Below the pieces are notes generated by a model, which searched no databases, was not told the DNA's origin, and saw nothing but the letters and a program-made list of their open reading frames with translations. A DNA stretch of 45,214 nucleotides from NCBI GenBank assembly GCA_003552075.1, contig PUOJ01000039.1, positions 1 through 45,214 on the forward strand, written 5' to 3'. This document shows positions 33,052-41,221 of the stretch, one piece after another. Both the position numbers and the translations under genes were made by a program. Source of the DNA: Bacteroidales bacterium (GTDB lineage Bacteria > Bacteroidota > Bacteroidia > Bacteroidales > UBA7960). How positions within the stretch are numbered: position 1 is the stretch's first letter; every line of letters starts with the position of its first letter.

Positions 33052-34146
33052 TCAGCAGTATCTGACAGGGTTGGTATTCACCTCGGAAATCAAGACGGCA
33101 AAGTTAATCATTTTTTTCTGAATGATATCATGTATCAACTCCTTTGTATGTTGCTCAGTTTCATAATGTCCGGCATCCACAAGAAGAAGCTTGCCGGCCA
33201 CATCCAAAAACTGATGATACTTGACGTCGGCGGTAACAAAGGCCTGGGCACCAGCCTTCAGGGCATCACCAATCAAAAAAGCACCGGATCCTCCACACAG
33301 GGCCACTTTCTTGACCAGGGCCTGTGGAGGTTCGGTATGGCGCAGGACAGGTGTGCCCAGTTGCGCCTTAATCTTTTTGAGAAAGTCTTCAGGCGAAACA
33401 GGCGTTTCATATTCACCGATAATCCCGGAACCCGTCCGGTCGTAGATATTATCAAGCGCATACACGTCATAAGCCACTTCCTCGTATGGATGGGCGTCTT
33501 TCATTGCCTGAAGAATCTGCTGTTGCATGTGGACGGGAAAAATCGTTTCGATGCGCTCCTCCTTCTCATAATGCAACTCGCTGATGTTTCCCACAAAAGG
33601 ATTTGCACCTTCGCCTGCACGGAAAGACCCCCGGCCTTCGAGGTTAAAGGAACAGCAATCATACTCACCGATATGACCAGCCCCCGCTTCAAAGAGCGCA
33701 GCGCGCAGCTTATCGGCATGAGCTATAGGACAGAAGGTAACAAGCTTTTTAAGCATCCCGGAAGCAGGCTTTAACAGCTGTAGTTTTTCCAGTCCAAGCT
33801 TTTCTGCCAGCCGACTGTTGACCCCTTTTAAGCTGTTGTCAAGATTGGTATGTGCCGACACCACGGCAACCTGTTGCCTGATGGCATCCATTACCACTTG
33901 TTCGGTCGGTGTGCTGCCACTGAGGCTTTTGAGCCCTTCAAAAATCAATGGATGGTGTGTGATGACCAGGTCACACGATTTCTCCACCGCCTCCTTGAGT
34001 ACATCGGGTGTCAGCTCCACAGCCAGCAGTGCCCGGTGAACGTCCCGCTCAGGTTCACCGATCTGGATGCCTGAGTTGTCATATTTTTCCTGCCAACTGA
34101 AAGGAGCTTCCTGGTTAATGATGTCAACGATCTGTTTTAGGTTCAT
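33052..34146 (-). CDS. Nif3-like dinuclear metal centre protein
   Basis: The 364-residue protein has the Nif3/GTP cyclohydrolase I type 2 fold. Metal-binding motifs are VITHHPLIFEG, SAHTNLDNS near the N terminus, and DVKYHQFLDVAGKLLLVDAGHYETE near the C terminus, with CGGSGAFLI between. The length indicates the long form with a central inserted PII-like domain (about 125-235), as in YqfO of Firmicutes. These proteins form hexamers with two metal ions per subunit, but their reaction is not settled. The gene is divergent from lpxK and upstream of the zinc-ribbon gene, a conserved pair in this phylum. Confidence 0.9.
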   Translation of the reverse strand: MNLKQIVDIINQEAPFSWQEKYDNSGIQIGEPERDVHRALLAVELTPDVLKEAVEKSCDLVITHHPLIFEGLKSLSGSTPTEQVVMDAIRQQVAVVSAHTNLDNSLKGVNSRLAEKLGLEKLQLLKPASGMLKKLVTFCPIAHADKLRAALFEAGAGHIGEYDCCSFNLEGRGSFRAGEGANPFVGNISELHYEKEERIETIFPVHMQQQILQAMKDAHPYEEVAYDVYALDNIYDRTGSGIIGEYETPVSPEDFLKKIKAQLGTPVLRHTEPPQALVKKVALCGGSGAFLIGDALKAGAQAFVTADVKYHQFLDVAGKLLLVDAGHYETEQHTKELIHDIIQKKMINFAVLISEVNTNPVRYC

Positions 34147-34363
34147 CTGTTTATTTTATTGCAAAATACAGTTAATCCGTGCCTGGTGGTTTTGGTTTCC
34201 CGCAGCCCGGTTGTTCAATCTCTCATCTCAAAATTACATTATTTTATTCAGGATAAAACAACTTACCTGCACATTCGCAACCCCTATGCTGCGTCAAACA
34301 GCATGAACAATACGACCTGATTGTTTTGTCGCAAAATTCTATCATCAGGCAAAAATAAATATT

Positions 34364-34371
34364 TAACTTTG
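34364..34371 (+). promoter_or_regulatory. Possible lpxK -7 box very close to the start codon
   Basis: TAACTTTG matches TAnnTTTG but ends only 4 nt before the lpxK ATG (34376). If used, transcription would begin at or just after the ATG, giving a leaderless message or a start at a later codon. There is no matching TTTG -33 box, so it may be chance. Confidence 0.3.
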
Positions 34372-34375
34372 ACGC

Positions 34376-35440
34376 ATGAATTGGCTCCGTGTATTGTTGC
34401 TTCCTTTTGCGCTCCTTTATGGGATTGGGGTATGGTTGCGCAACCTGCTTTTTGACTTGGGGGTATTGCCTTCAGAGTCGTTTGACATTCCGGTGATTTG
34501 CATTGGCAACCTGAGTGCTGGTGGAGCTGGCAAAACACCCCACGTAGAATACCTGGTCCGTATGCTGCAAGGCCGTTATGCAATAGCCGTACTGAGCCGT
34601 GGGTACAAAAGAAAAACAAAAGGATACCGTTTGGCACAAGCTAACTCCACGGCCAAAGAGGTGGGTGATGAGCCGCTGCAAATGAGCCGGAAGTTTCCCG
34701 ATGTGCGTGTGGCGGTTGACGGAAATCGACGGCGTGGCATTCGCCGCTTGCTCAGGGATCACCCTGAGGTTAACCTGGTGATCCTGGACGACGCCTTTCA
34801 GCACAGGTATGTAAGAGCCGGGCTTAATCTGCTGCTAACCGGTTATTACAACCCGTTTTTCAATAATTTTCTGCTGCCAGTGGGCAACCTGCGGGAGGCA
34901 AAGTTCCGGGCAAATAGGGCCGATGCGGTTATCGTGACCAAGACGCCAAAGGTTTTTTCACCTCTTGACCGGCGCTACTTCCTGCAAAAACTAAAACCTT
35001 ACCAATTAAAAAAAGTGTACTTTTCAAGGCTGGCTTACCAGCCTTGGGAACCTTTGTTGCCAGACGTGCCACCCCCACCGCAGGACAAGCCCAACAACAT
35101 TTTCCTTCTCACGGGCATTGCACGTACGGAAGCCCTTGAGGAGCATCTGAAAACGCGTTGCAAGAATCTGTTTGTTCACAAATACAGGGACCATCATCAG
35201 TTTACTCCTGCCAACCTCAGGAAACTGCAAGCACACTACCACAAGACCATCGGCAATGACAAGGTCGTGATCACTACCGAAAAAGACGCCATGCGGCTCT
35301 ATGACCCCTTGTTGTCAGAATACCTGAAGGGCATGCCCATTTATTATCTCCCGGTCACCGTATCTTTCCATAAGCAGGACAAGCAAACGTTTGACCGCTT
35401 GATTTTCCGTTTTCTTGCAAGTTATGCGACTCAGCAATAA
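34376..35440 (+). CDS. lpxK: Tetraacyldisaccharide 4'-kinase
   Basis: LpxK adds the 4'-phosphate to the lipid A precursor at the inner membrane, so the organism makes lipopolysaccharide. The 354-residue protein has an N-terminal membrane-associated helix (LRVLLLPFALLYGIGVWLRN), the P-loop region CIGNLSAGGAGKTPH (about 42-56), SRGYKR, the GDEP motif, VILDDAFQHR, LPVGNLREA and a late STTEKDA-like VVITTEKDAMRL. These are all diagnostic. The start matches the family. The stop codon lies inside a 12-bp inverted repeat. It is a single-gene unit convergent with ssb and divergent from the Nif3-like gene. Confidence 0.95.
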   Translation: MNWLRVLLLPFALLYGIGVWLRNLLFDLGVLPSESFDIPVICIGNLSAGGAGKTPHVEYLVRMLQGRYAIAVLSRGYKRKTKGYRLAQANSTAKEVGDEPLQMSRKFPDVRVAVDGNRRRGIRRLLRDHPEVNLVILDDAFQHRYVRAGLNLLLTGYYNPFFNNFLLPVGNLREAKFRANRADAVIVTKTPKVFSPLDRRYFLQKLKPYQLKKVYFSRLAYQPWEPLLPDVPPPPQDKPNNIFLLTGIARTEALEEHLKTRCKNLFVHKYRDHHQFTPANLRKLQAHYHKTIGNDKVVITTEKDAMRLYDPLLSEYLKGMPIYYLPVTVSFHKQDKQTFDRLIFRFLASYATQQ

Positions 35441-35469
35441 TGTTGCACAAAACAGCATGTGCAACATTA
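35438..35469. terminator. Perfect 12-bp hairpin between lpxK and ssb
   Basis: TAATGTTGCACA (35438-35449) and TGTGCAACATTA (35458-35469) pair perfectly with an 8-nt loop. The left arm includes the lpxK stop codon. No T tract follows on either strand, so it may be a weak bidirectional terminator or an mRNA-end stabiliser for convergent lpxK and ssb. Confidence 0.5.
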
Positions 35470-35542
35470 CAAGCGACCAGACGCGCGCGTGGCGAATCAC
35501 AGGCATGTGGTCCGACACGCACGCGGATATCCGTTCAGGGGG

Positions 35543-35968
35543 TTAAAATGGTAGGTCGTCTTCTTCCGGCGGGTTTCCGGGAGATGGAGCATCTGAAGGG
35601 GGTGGACTCTGCTGTGGTGTTTGTTGCTCACCACCCTCTCTGCCGCCAAGAAAGTTAATCACATCGCAAAGAATTTCGGTGGTATAACGCTGGTTGCCCT
35701 CCTTGTCCTGGTATTGACGGTTGCGAAGGCGTCCTTCTACATACACCTGGCGCCCCTTGCTGAGATATTTTTCTGCGAGTTCAGCCTTGTTTCGCCACAG
35801 CACCACACGGTGCCATTCCGTTTTTTCCTGGCGCTCACCATCTTTGTCGCGATACACTTCATTGGTAGCCACACTTATACGCGCCATCTTGACGCCACTT
35901 TCGAGGGTCATGATCTCCGGATCCGCACCCAGATTTCCCACCAGAATCACTTTGTTTACTCCTGCCAT
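35543..35968 (-). CDS. ssb: Single-stranded DNA-binding protein
   Basis: SSB coats single-stranded DNA during replication and repair. The 141-residue protein has an OB fold (about 1-108; [56 protein letters not shown]), a Pro/Gln/Ser-rich linker, and the acidic tip EEDDLPF that recruits partner proteins such as RecG and RecQ. It lies about 100 nt downstream of mutY on the same strand, a pairing common in Bacteroidota. A T-rich AT segment separates the two genes and may carry a separate promoter. Confidence 0.96.
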   Translation of the reverse strand: MAGVNKVILVGNLGADPEIMTLESGVKMARISVATNEVYRDKDGERQEKTEWHRVVLWRNKAELAEKYLSKGRQVYVEGRLRNRQYQDKEGNQRYTTEILCDVINFLGGREGGEQQTPQQSPPPSDAPSPGNPPEEDDLPF

Positions 35969-36068
35969 AATCTTGTTTTTTTGTGTTTATAAATCAAATC
36001 ATTCGCTAAATTAATATTTTTTTTTGTTTAAATACAATTTTTTGTTTTGAATTGGCACATTTATTTTG

Positions 36069-37136
36069 TTAAACGTACTCCTGGAGAAACCTGTCGATGA
36101 GCCTGGGTTTTGCCAATTGGTCAAAATCTGCAGGCGCAGTGCAGGAATACAGGCGTTTCAGTTTTTCTGCAACAGCTTTACCTACATCTACAAAAAAGAA
36201 AGCGGCATGAATGCTTTGGTGTGTCAGCTGGTGCTTCAATGTGACGGGTATGGGGTTGACATGTCCGGCATCAATGCCTGGGAGCAGGTGAACAAAACCC
36301 TCATCTGCCAGCAGCTCTGGAGCTGTCAGTTGCCTTTCTGCTTCAAGCAGCGGAAATTCATACATGTGTTGCCAGATGTCTTTTTGTTTTCGTTGTCTGA
36401 CAAAAAAACAGCCGTGTGCACGGCCACGCGGCCTGATGAAAAAGTAATGGAAATGCCGCATCCGGGGTCGTTTGCGGCTGTTTTTGCGGGGTAGTTGGTC
36501 GACCAGGCCGGATTGCAAGGCAAGACAGTGCCCTCTGAAGACGCATTCAGGACATAACGGTTTTTGGGGTTTGCATATCAGGGCACCGAAATCCATCATG
36601 GCCTGGTTGAAGTCGCCCGGACAACAGGACGGGATCAACTCCCGGGCAGTGTTTTCAAAAATTTTTCTGCCTTTGGCCGAATCTTTTTTTTCCTGGATGG
36701 AAAAGAAGCGGGCCAGCACCCGCATCACATTGCCATCCACTGCCGGTACCACCTCGTTAAAAGCAATGGAGGCAATGGCTGCCGCAGTATAAGGGCCTAT
36801 TCCTTTAATTCGCATAAGTTCCCGGCTTGAACCGGGAAGCTTGCCTCCGAAAGATCCAGCGACCTCCTTTGCGGCTTCATGAAGATTTCTTGCCCGGGAA
36901 TAGTATCCCAGTCCTTGCCAAAAACGCAAGACCTTTTCCCCGGGAGCTGCTGCAAGAGCATATACGTCCGGGAAGGCCTTCATGAAGCGAAAATAATAGG
37001 GCAAACCCTGGTCTATGCGGGTTTGCTGAAGAATCACCTCAGATATCCAGATGGCGTAAGGGTCCTTGTCGGCACGCCAGGGCAAGTCACGACCGTGTGT
37101 ACTGTACCAACTCAGCAAGGTTTCTGTAAAATCCAT
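36069..37136 (-). CDS. mutY: A/G-specific adenine glycosylase MutY
   Basis: MutY removes adenine mispaired with 8-oxoguanine. The 355-residue protein has the catalytic Glu33 in SEVILQQTRID, the helix-hairpin-helix MRIKGIGPYTAAAIASIAF, and the catalytic Asp in VDGNVMRVLARF. The [4Fe-4S] loop is C-x6-C-x2-C-x5-C in ICKPQKPLCPECVFRGHC. The C-terminal NUDIX-like domain that reads 8-oxoG follows (about 225-350). It is an Fe-S client of the SUF machinery encoded earlier in the window. It is transcribed leftwards toward ssb and divergently from the HU gene. Confidence 0.95.
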   Translation of the reverse strand: MDFTETLLSWYSTHGRDLPWRADKDPYAIWISEVILQQTRIDQGLPYYFRFMKAFPDVYALAAAPGEKVLRFWQGLGYYSRARNLHEAAKEVAGSFGGKLPGSSRELMRIKGIGPYTAAAIASIAFNEVVPAVDGNVMRVLARFFSIQEKKDSAKGRKIFENTARELIPSCCPGDFNQAMMDFGALICKPQKPLCPECVFRGHCLALQSGLVDQLPRKNSRKRPRMRHFHYFFIRPRGRAHGCFFVRQRKQKDIWQHMYEFPLLEAERQLTAPELLADEGFVHLLPGIDAGHVNPIPVTLKHQLTHQSIHAAFFFVDVGKAVAEKLKRLYSCTAPADFDQLAKPRLIDRFLQEYV

Positions 37137-37203
37137 ATTGACAAGGCTTATTCTTATGCAAAGAAAGCAAAAGAGCGTAAACCGTTGAAGGAAAAATAAT
37201 TAA

Positions 37204-37238
37204 TTTGTTTTCCCATAATCAGAAAAACCTTATCTTTG
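37204..37238 (+). promoter_or_regulatory. Promoter of the HU-family gene
   Basis: TTTG at 37204-37207 and TATCTTTG at 37231-37238 match the Bacteroidota elements; the spacer (23 nt) is slightly long. Transcription would start near 37245, about 55 nt ahead of the ATG. Confidence 0.6.
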
Positions 37239-37298
37239 CAACCTTAATTGACAAGAAAAGACAACATAAATCCCTTATAACCAAAAAAGTAAAGAATT

Positions 37299-37586
37299 AT
37301 GACGAAAGCTGAAATCGTTAACGAAATTGCCAACAAGACCGGCATTGAAAAGGTAACTGTACAAGTAACCGTAGAAGCTTTTATGGGAACCGTGAAGAAT
37401 GCACTTGTTAAAGGAGACAATGTTTACCTCAGGGGTTTTGGTAGCTTCATCATCAAGGAGAGAGCAGAAAAAACCGGCAGGAATATCTCCAAGAACACGA
37501 CCATCATCATTCCTGCACACTGCATTCCGGCATTTAAACCGGCCAAGGAATTTGTGAACGAAGTCAAGGCATCAGTCAAGCCCTAA
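37299..37586 (+). CDS. HU/IHF-family DNA-binding protein
   Basis: This small nucleoid protein has 95 residues. It has the usual N-terminal helices (MTKAEIVNEIANKTG), the GDNVYLRGFGSFIIKERAEKTGRN segment, and a DNA-binding arm with a Pro at the tip, here in IIIPAHCIPAFKPAKEF rather than the more common IPA...FKPGK. The Cys in the arm is unusual. It compacts and bends DNA. The gene order HU - tiny basic protein - RNase G is characteristic of Bacteroidota. It is divergent from mutY and has a good promoter. Confidence 0.93.
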   Translation: MTKAEIVNEIANKTGIEKVTVQVTVEAFMGTVKNALVKGDNVYLRGFGSFIIKERAEKTGRNISKNTTIIIPAHCIPAFKPAKEFVNEVKASVKP

Positions 37587-37647
37587 TCGGCTTTGTATAG
37601 CATAACTGATTGCCAGTCAACAAATAAAAACTTATAAGAGAAATCAC

Positions 37648-37737
37648 ATGCCAAGCGGAAAAAAACGCAAACGACACAAGATGTCCACACACAAGCGCAA
37701 GAAGCGACTGCGCAAAAACAGGCACAAAAAGAAGTAG
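37648..37737 (+). CDS. 29-residue basic AURKAIP1/COX24-type protein
   Basis: The reading frame encodes MPSGKKRKRHKMSTHKRKKR followed by nine more residues rich in Arg, Lys and Asn. More than half the residues are Lys or Arg. It resembles the AURKAIP1/COX24 family (PF08213), related to mitochondrial small-subunit protein mS38 and to tiny bacterial ribosomal proteins, and is nearly invariant in Bacteroidota, as far as I recall. A ribosomal role is therefore likely. It follows HU by 61 nt with an A-rich leader and precedes a strong terminator and rng. It is too small for many gene finders. Confidence 0.85.
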   Translation: MPSGKKRKRHKMSTHKRKKRLRKNRHKKK

Positions 37738-37776
37738 TGTCCTGTTTTCCATGTGCTTGACATAGCATATCGCCAT

Positions 37777-37818
37777 ATAAAATTACATAATGTCGCCAAA
37801 GGCATTATGTAATTTTAT
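37777..37818 (+). terminator. Terminator after the small basic protein gene
   Basis: A perfect 16-bp AT-rich stem (37777-37792 with 37803-37818, loop 37793-37802) ends in a TTTTAT-type tail. The matching A run on the other side means it can work in both directions. Confidence 0.8.
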
Positions 37819-37898
37819 TATGATTTTGTCAGCATTTACGGATGATTTCCTTCTCTGCCCAAGCCGAATGGGCGCATAAATCTTAAAGTATCTCAGTT

Positions 37899-39449
37899 GT
37901 GAACAAAGAGTTGATCATTGATTCCGGCAACAAGGAGGTTGTGATGGCTTTGCTGGAGGAGAAGCGCCTTGTGGAGCTTCACCGGGAGCGAAAGAACAAC
38001 AACTACTCCGTGGGCGACATCTACCTGGGAAAGATCAGGAAGATCATTTCCGGGTTGAATGCAGCCTTTGTAGATGTGGGATACGAGAAGGATGCTTTTT
38101 TACACTATCTGGACCTGGGAAGCCAGGTCAACAGTCTGAACAAGTATACCAAGCTGGCCATGGCAGGCAAGACAAAAGTGCTGGCCATGGAAAAGTTTCA
38201 TCTTGAAAAAGAGATCGAAAAGACAGGAAAGATCACCGAGGTCCTGAACGCCAACCAGCCCATCCTGGTTCAGATTGCCAAAGAACCGATTTCGACCAAG
38301 GGTCCGCGCATTACGAGCGAAATATCCCTGGCCGGACGCTATTTGGTCCTTGTACCGTTTTCAGACAGGATCTCTGTTTCGCAGAAGATCCAGCATGCAG
38401 ACGAAAAAAACCGGCTGAAGCGATTGGTACAGAGCATCAAGCCAAAAAACTTCGGTGTAATCATTCGCACGGTGGCAGAGGGCAAGATGGTTGCTGACCT
38501 GGATGCTGACCTCAACAACCTGGTCAGCAAGTGGTACAGCATCGCAGAAAAGCTAGCCACCGCGAAGCCTCCCCGCATGATCATGGGGGAGCTCAACAGG
38601 TCATCTGCCATGTTGCGGGACTTGTTGAACGAATCGTTTAACAGCATCCACGTGAATGATTCGCTGGTCTATGAAGAGCTTCGCGATTACATCAAAACCA
38701 TCGCCCCGGAAAAAATTGACATCCTGAAATTGTACAAGGGGAAAGCGTCGGTTTTTGACCATTTTGGCATAGAAAAACAGATCAAGGGCTCTTTTGGGAA
38801 GGTTGTCTCGATCAAAAGCGGTGCCTACCTGGTGATCGAGCATACCGAAGCATTGCATGTCATCGATGTGAACAGCGGGCAGCGGATCAGCAGCGAAAAT
38901 ACCCAGGAAGACAACGCGCTGGACGTAAACCTTGAAGCTGCAGCTGAAATCGCAAGACAGCTAAGGCTGCGCGACATGGGTGGCATCATTGTGGTCGACT
39001 TCATCGATATGGTACAAGCCGGCAACCGCCGCAAACTGTACGAACGGATGAAGGAAGAAATGAAAAAGGACCGGGCAAAGCACAATGTGTTGCCACCCAG
39101 CAAGTTCGGCCTTGTTCAGATCACCAGGCAACGGGTACGGACCGAAACCAACGTGGAGACCCTGGAAAAATGTCCCGCGTGCGGTGGATCCGGAAAGATC
39201 AAACCCAGCGTGATCCTCGTGGATGAGATTGAAAGCAACCTCAGGTACCTCATCAGGGAACAAATGGAGAACAGGCTTACCCTGCGTGTCCATCCCTTCA
39301 TTCACGCTTATCTGACCAAAGGACTTCCGTCGATCAGGTGTAAATGGTTCCTGAAATACAAAAAGTGGATCAAAGTATATCCTTCTACATCCTACCACTT
39401 TCTCGAATACCGGTTTTTTAACAAACTGGATGACGAGATCAAACTTTGA
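37899..39449 (+). CDS. rng: Ribonuclease G
   Basis: RNase E/G-family endoribonuclease that matures rRNA and starts mRNA decay. It starts with GTG (37899) and has 516 residues, the short RNase G form without a degradosome scaffold. The N-terminal S1 domain (about 38-120) is GDIYLGKIRKIISGLNAAFVDVGYEKDAFLH. The catalytic DNase I-like region has VIDVNSGQ with metal-binding Asp, and LRLRDMGGIIVVDFIDM with the second Asp. The zinc-link is CPACGGSG. The thin-helix C terminus ends in KWIKVYPSTSYHFLEYRFFN. It follows the small basic protein gene by 160 nt, past a terminator. Confidence 0.95.
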   Translation: MNKELIIDSGNKEVVMALLEEKRLVELHRERKNNNYSVGDIYLGKIRKIISGLNAAFVDVGYEKDAFLHYLDLGSQVNSLNKYTKLAMAGKTKVLAMEKFHLEKEIEKTGKITEVLNANQPILVQIAKEPISTKGPRITSEISLAGRYLVLVPFSDRISVSQKIQHADEKNRLKRLVQSIKPKNFGVIIRTVAEGKMVADLDADLNNLVSKWYSIAEKLATAKPPRMIMGELNRSSAMLRDLLNESFNSIHVNDSLVYEELRDYIKTIAPEKIDILKLYKGKASVFDHFGIEKQIKGSFGKVVSIKSGAYLVIEHTEALHVIDVNSGQRISSENTQEDNALDVNLEAAAEIARQLRLRDMGGIIVVDFIDMVQAGNRRKLYERMKEEMKKDRAKHNVLPPSKFGLVQITRQRVRTETNVETLEKCPACGGSGKIKPSVILVDEIESNLRYLIREQMENRLTLRVHPFIHAYLTKGLPSIRCKWFLKYKKWIKVYPSTSYHFLEYRFFNKLDDEIKL

Positions 39450-39467
39450 CGTACACGTTACAAATGG

Positions 39468-39911
39468 ATGAACGTTGAAGCGCTTACAGAAAAAGCCAGG
39501 CGGTACTGTGCCTACCGTGAACGGTGCACCCGCGAGGTGGAGGAAAAACTCCTCCGCCTGGGTGCCGGTCGGTATGCGATAGACCAGGTCATCAGGTTGC
39601 TGCGCGATGAGGACTTCCTCAACGACCAGCGCTATGCCAGTATCTTCGTGCGCGGAAAATTCCGGCAAAACGGCTGGGGAAAAGTGAAGATCAAGGCAGC
39701 CCTGCTTGCAAAAAACATCCCGGAAGGCGATATCCATGAAGCCCTTGAGGAGATTGACACCGACGACTACATCGGAAAGTTGCGTGCACTGATGACAAAA
39801 AAAAAGCAGGAACTGCAAACCCGCAACAAAGCAGAGCTCCGGGCAAAAACGGCGGCCTATTGCATACAGAAAGGGTATGAGCCGGAGTTGGTCTGGGAAA
39901 TGATGCGTTGA
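39468..39911 (+). CDS. recX: RecA regulator RecX
   Basis: RecX binds RecA filaments and blocks their extension. The 147-residue, highly charged helical protein has the family layout of three tandem three-helix repeats: ARRYCAYRERCTREVEEKLLRLG, then VIRLLRDEDFLNDQRYASIFVRGKFRQNGWGKVKIKAALLAK, and a C-terminal AAYCIQKGYEPELVWEMMR. It begins 18 nt after the rng stop, so it is probably transcribed from the same promoter. recA is not in the window. An overlapping ATG at 39464 is out of frame. Confidence 0.88.
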   Translation: MNVEALTEKARRYCAYRERCTREVEEKLLRLGAGRYAIDQVIRLLRDEDFLNDQRYASIFVRGKFRQNGWGKVKIKAALLAKNIPEGDIHEALEEIDTDDYIGKLRALMTKKKQELQTRNKAELRAKTAAYCIQKGYEPELVWEMMR

Positions 39912-39937
39912 AATCTCCATGCCAAAGATTTGACATA

Positions 39938-40085
39938 CAGGGGGATGATTATTGTCGCGGGGGCTTTTGGACTAAGTAGGTTATTAGCTATTAGCTATTG
40001 GCTGCAGGCAAGAAAGCCAAAAGCCAAAAGCCAATAGCCAACAGCCAACAACAGTCCTCTTGAAAACACAAACACCAGATAATCG
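39938..40085 (+). repeat. Dispersed element A, copy 2
   Basis: The left box (39939-39981, with GATGATTATTGTCGC and GACTAAGTAGG) is followed by four heptamers of the TATTAGC/TATTGGC family (39983-40010). A short AAGAAA spacer comes next, then five inverted heptamers (GCCAAAA, GCCAAAA, GCCAATA, GCCAACA, GCCAACA; 40018-40052), and a right box AAAACACAAACACCAGATAA (40064-40083 and two more bases). Copy 1 at 17699-17853 has the same boxes but seven and about three heptamers. This copy lies between recX and prfB, ending 52 nt before the prfB start. Confidence 0.75.
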
Positions 40086-40137
40086 ATCAGCTTAAAAACA
40101 TAAACACATCGATATAACGCATAATCAATAAACACCC

Positions 40138-41221
40138 ATGGTTTACAAAGATCAGATCACCGACCTGGACCGGAGGCTTGATGCCTTAAGGAGGTTTCTT
40201 TGACATTGATGGCAAGGAATCCCAGGTAGCAGAATTACAAAAGGAAACAGAGGCCCCCGACTTTTGGGACAACCCCCGGGAGGCCCAGGGCAAGCTGAAG
40301 AAGATCAGCAGCATCAAAAAATGGATCGATGCCTATCGGGATACGCACCAGCAGATTGAAGACCTGAAAGTGCTGCACGAGTTTTTCGAAGAAGGCGAGT
40401 CGACGGAAGAAGAGGTGCAGGCACAATACAAAAAGGCACTGGAGCAGATGGAGGCATTGGAGTTCAAAAAGATGCTCAACCAGGAGGAGGACCACCTGGA
40501 TGCAATCGTCACGATCAACGCCGGTGCCGGCGGCACGGAAAGCCAGGACTGGGCGGAGATGCTGATGCGCATGTACCTCCGCTGGGGCGAACGCCACCAA
40601 TACAAGACCAAGGTGCTGGACGTCCAGGAAGGAGATGGTGCCGGCATCAAAAGTGCGTCCATTGAGTTTGAAGGCGAACACGCCTACGGATACCTGAAAG
40701 GAGAAAACGGCGTACACCGCCTTGTAAGGCTCTCCCCTTTTGATGCCAACAACAAAAGGCATACGTCCTTTGCTTCGGTGTATGCCTACCCGGTAGTGGA
40801 TGAAAACATCGACATTGAACTGAACCCTGCCGACCTGTCATGGGACACTTTCCGCTCAAGCGGACCTGGCGGACAGAATGTGAACAAGATTGAAAGTGCG
40901 GTAAGGGTCCGACACGCCCCATCGGGTATCGTGGTGGAGTGCCAGGAAACCCGCTCACAAAGCCAGAACCGCGAAAAAGCACTCACCATGCTGAAATCAC
41001 AGCTTTATGAACTGGAGCTGCGCAAGAAAAAAGAAAAAATTGATGCCATGGAAAGCTCCAAAAAGAAAATCGAATGGGGCTCACAGATCAGAAGCTACGT
41101 GTTTCATCCCTACAAAATGGTGAAAGACCTCCGCACCGGGGTCGAAACATCCAATGTGCAACAGGTGATGGATGGCGATATTGATGCATTCATCAAAGCC
41201 TATCTTATTGAGTTTGCATAA
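40138..41221 (+). CDS. prfB: Peptide chain release factor 2, programmed +1 frameshift
   Basis: RF2 terminates translation at UAA and UGA. The gene starts at 40138 (MVYKDQITDLDRRLDALRRFL) and meets an in-frame UGA at 40201-40203. Reading continues after a +1 shift that skips 40201, so the CDS is 40138-40200 joined to 40202-41221, giving 360 residues. The second part contains the GGQ peptidyl-hydrolase motif in SSGPGGQNVNKIESAVRVRH and AIVTINAGAGGTESQDWAEML. The stop-codon-reading domain is also present. The frameshift makes expression self-limiting: when RF2 is scarce, ribosomes pause at UGA and slip. A reading that begins at 40370 would miss the N-terminal domain. Confidence 0.95.
40188..40204 (+). 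promoter_or_regulatory. prfB frameshift site
   Basis: AAGGAGG (40188-40194), a 3-nt spacer TTT, then CTT TGA C (40198-40204). This is the classical RF2 arrangement: a Shine-Dalgarno-like sequence 3 nt before the slippery CTT, an in-frame UGA stop, and a following C that weakens termination. Confidence 0.95.

Noticed and set aside
40370-41221. A truncated prfB starting at 40370, suggesting a pseudogene or frameshift mutation
   Set aside because: The upstream sequence continues the RF2 N terminus in the same frame back to GAC at 40202, and the classical AAGGAGG-TTT-CTT-TGA-C site explains the break as programmed frameshifting.
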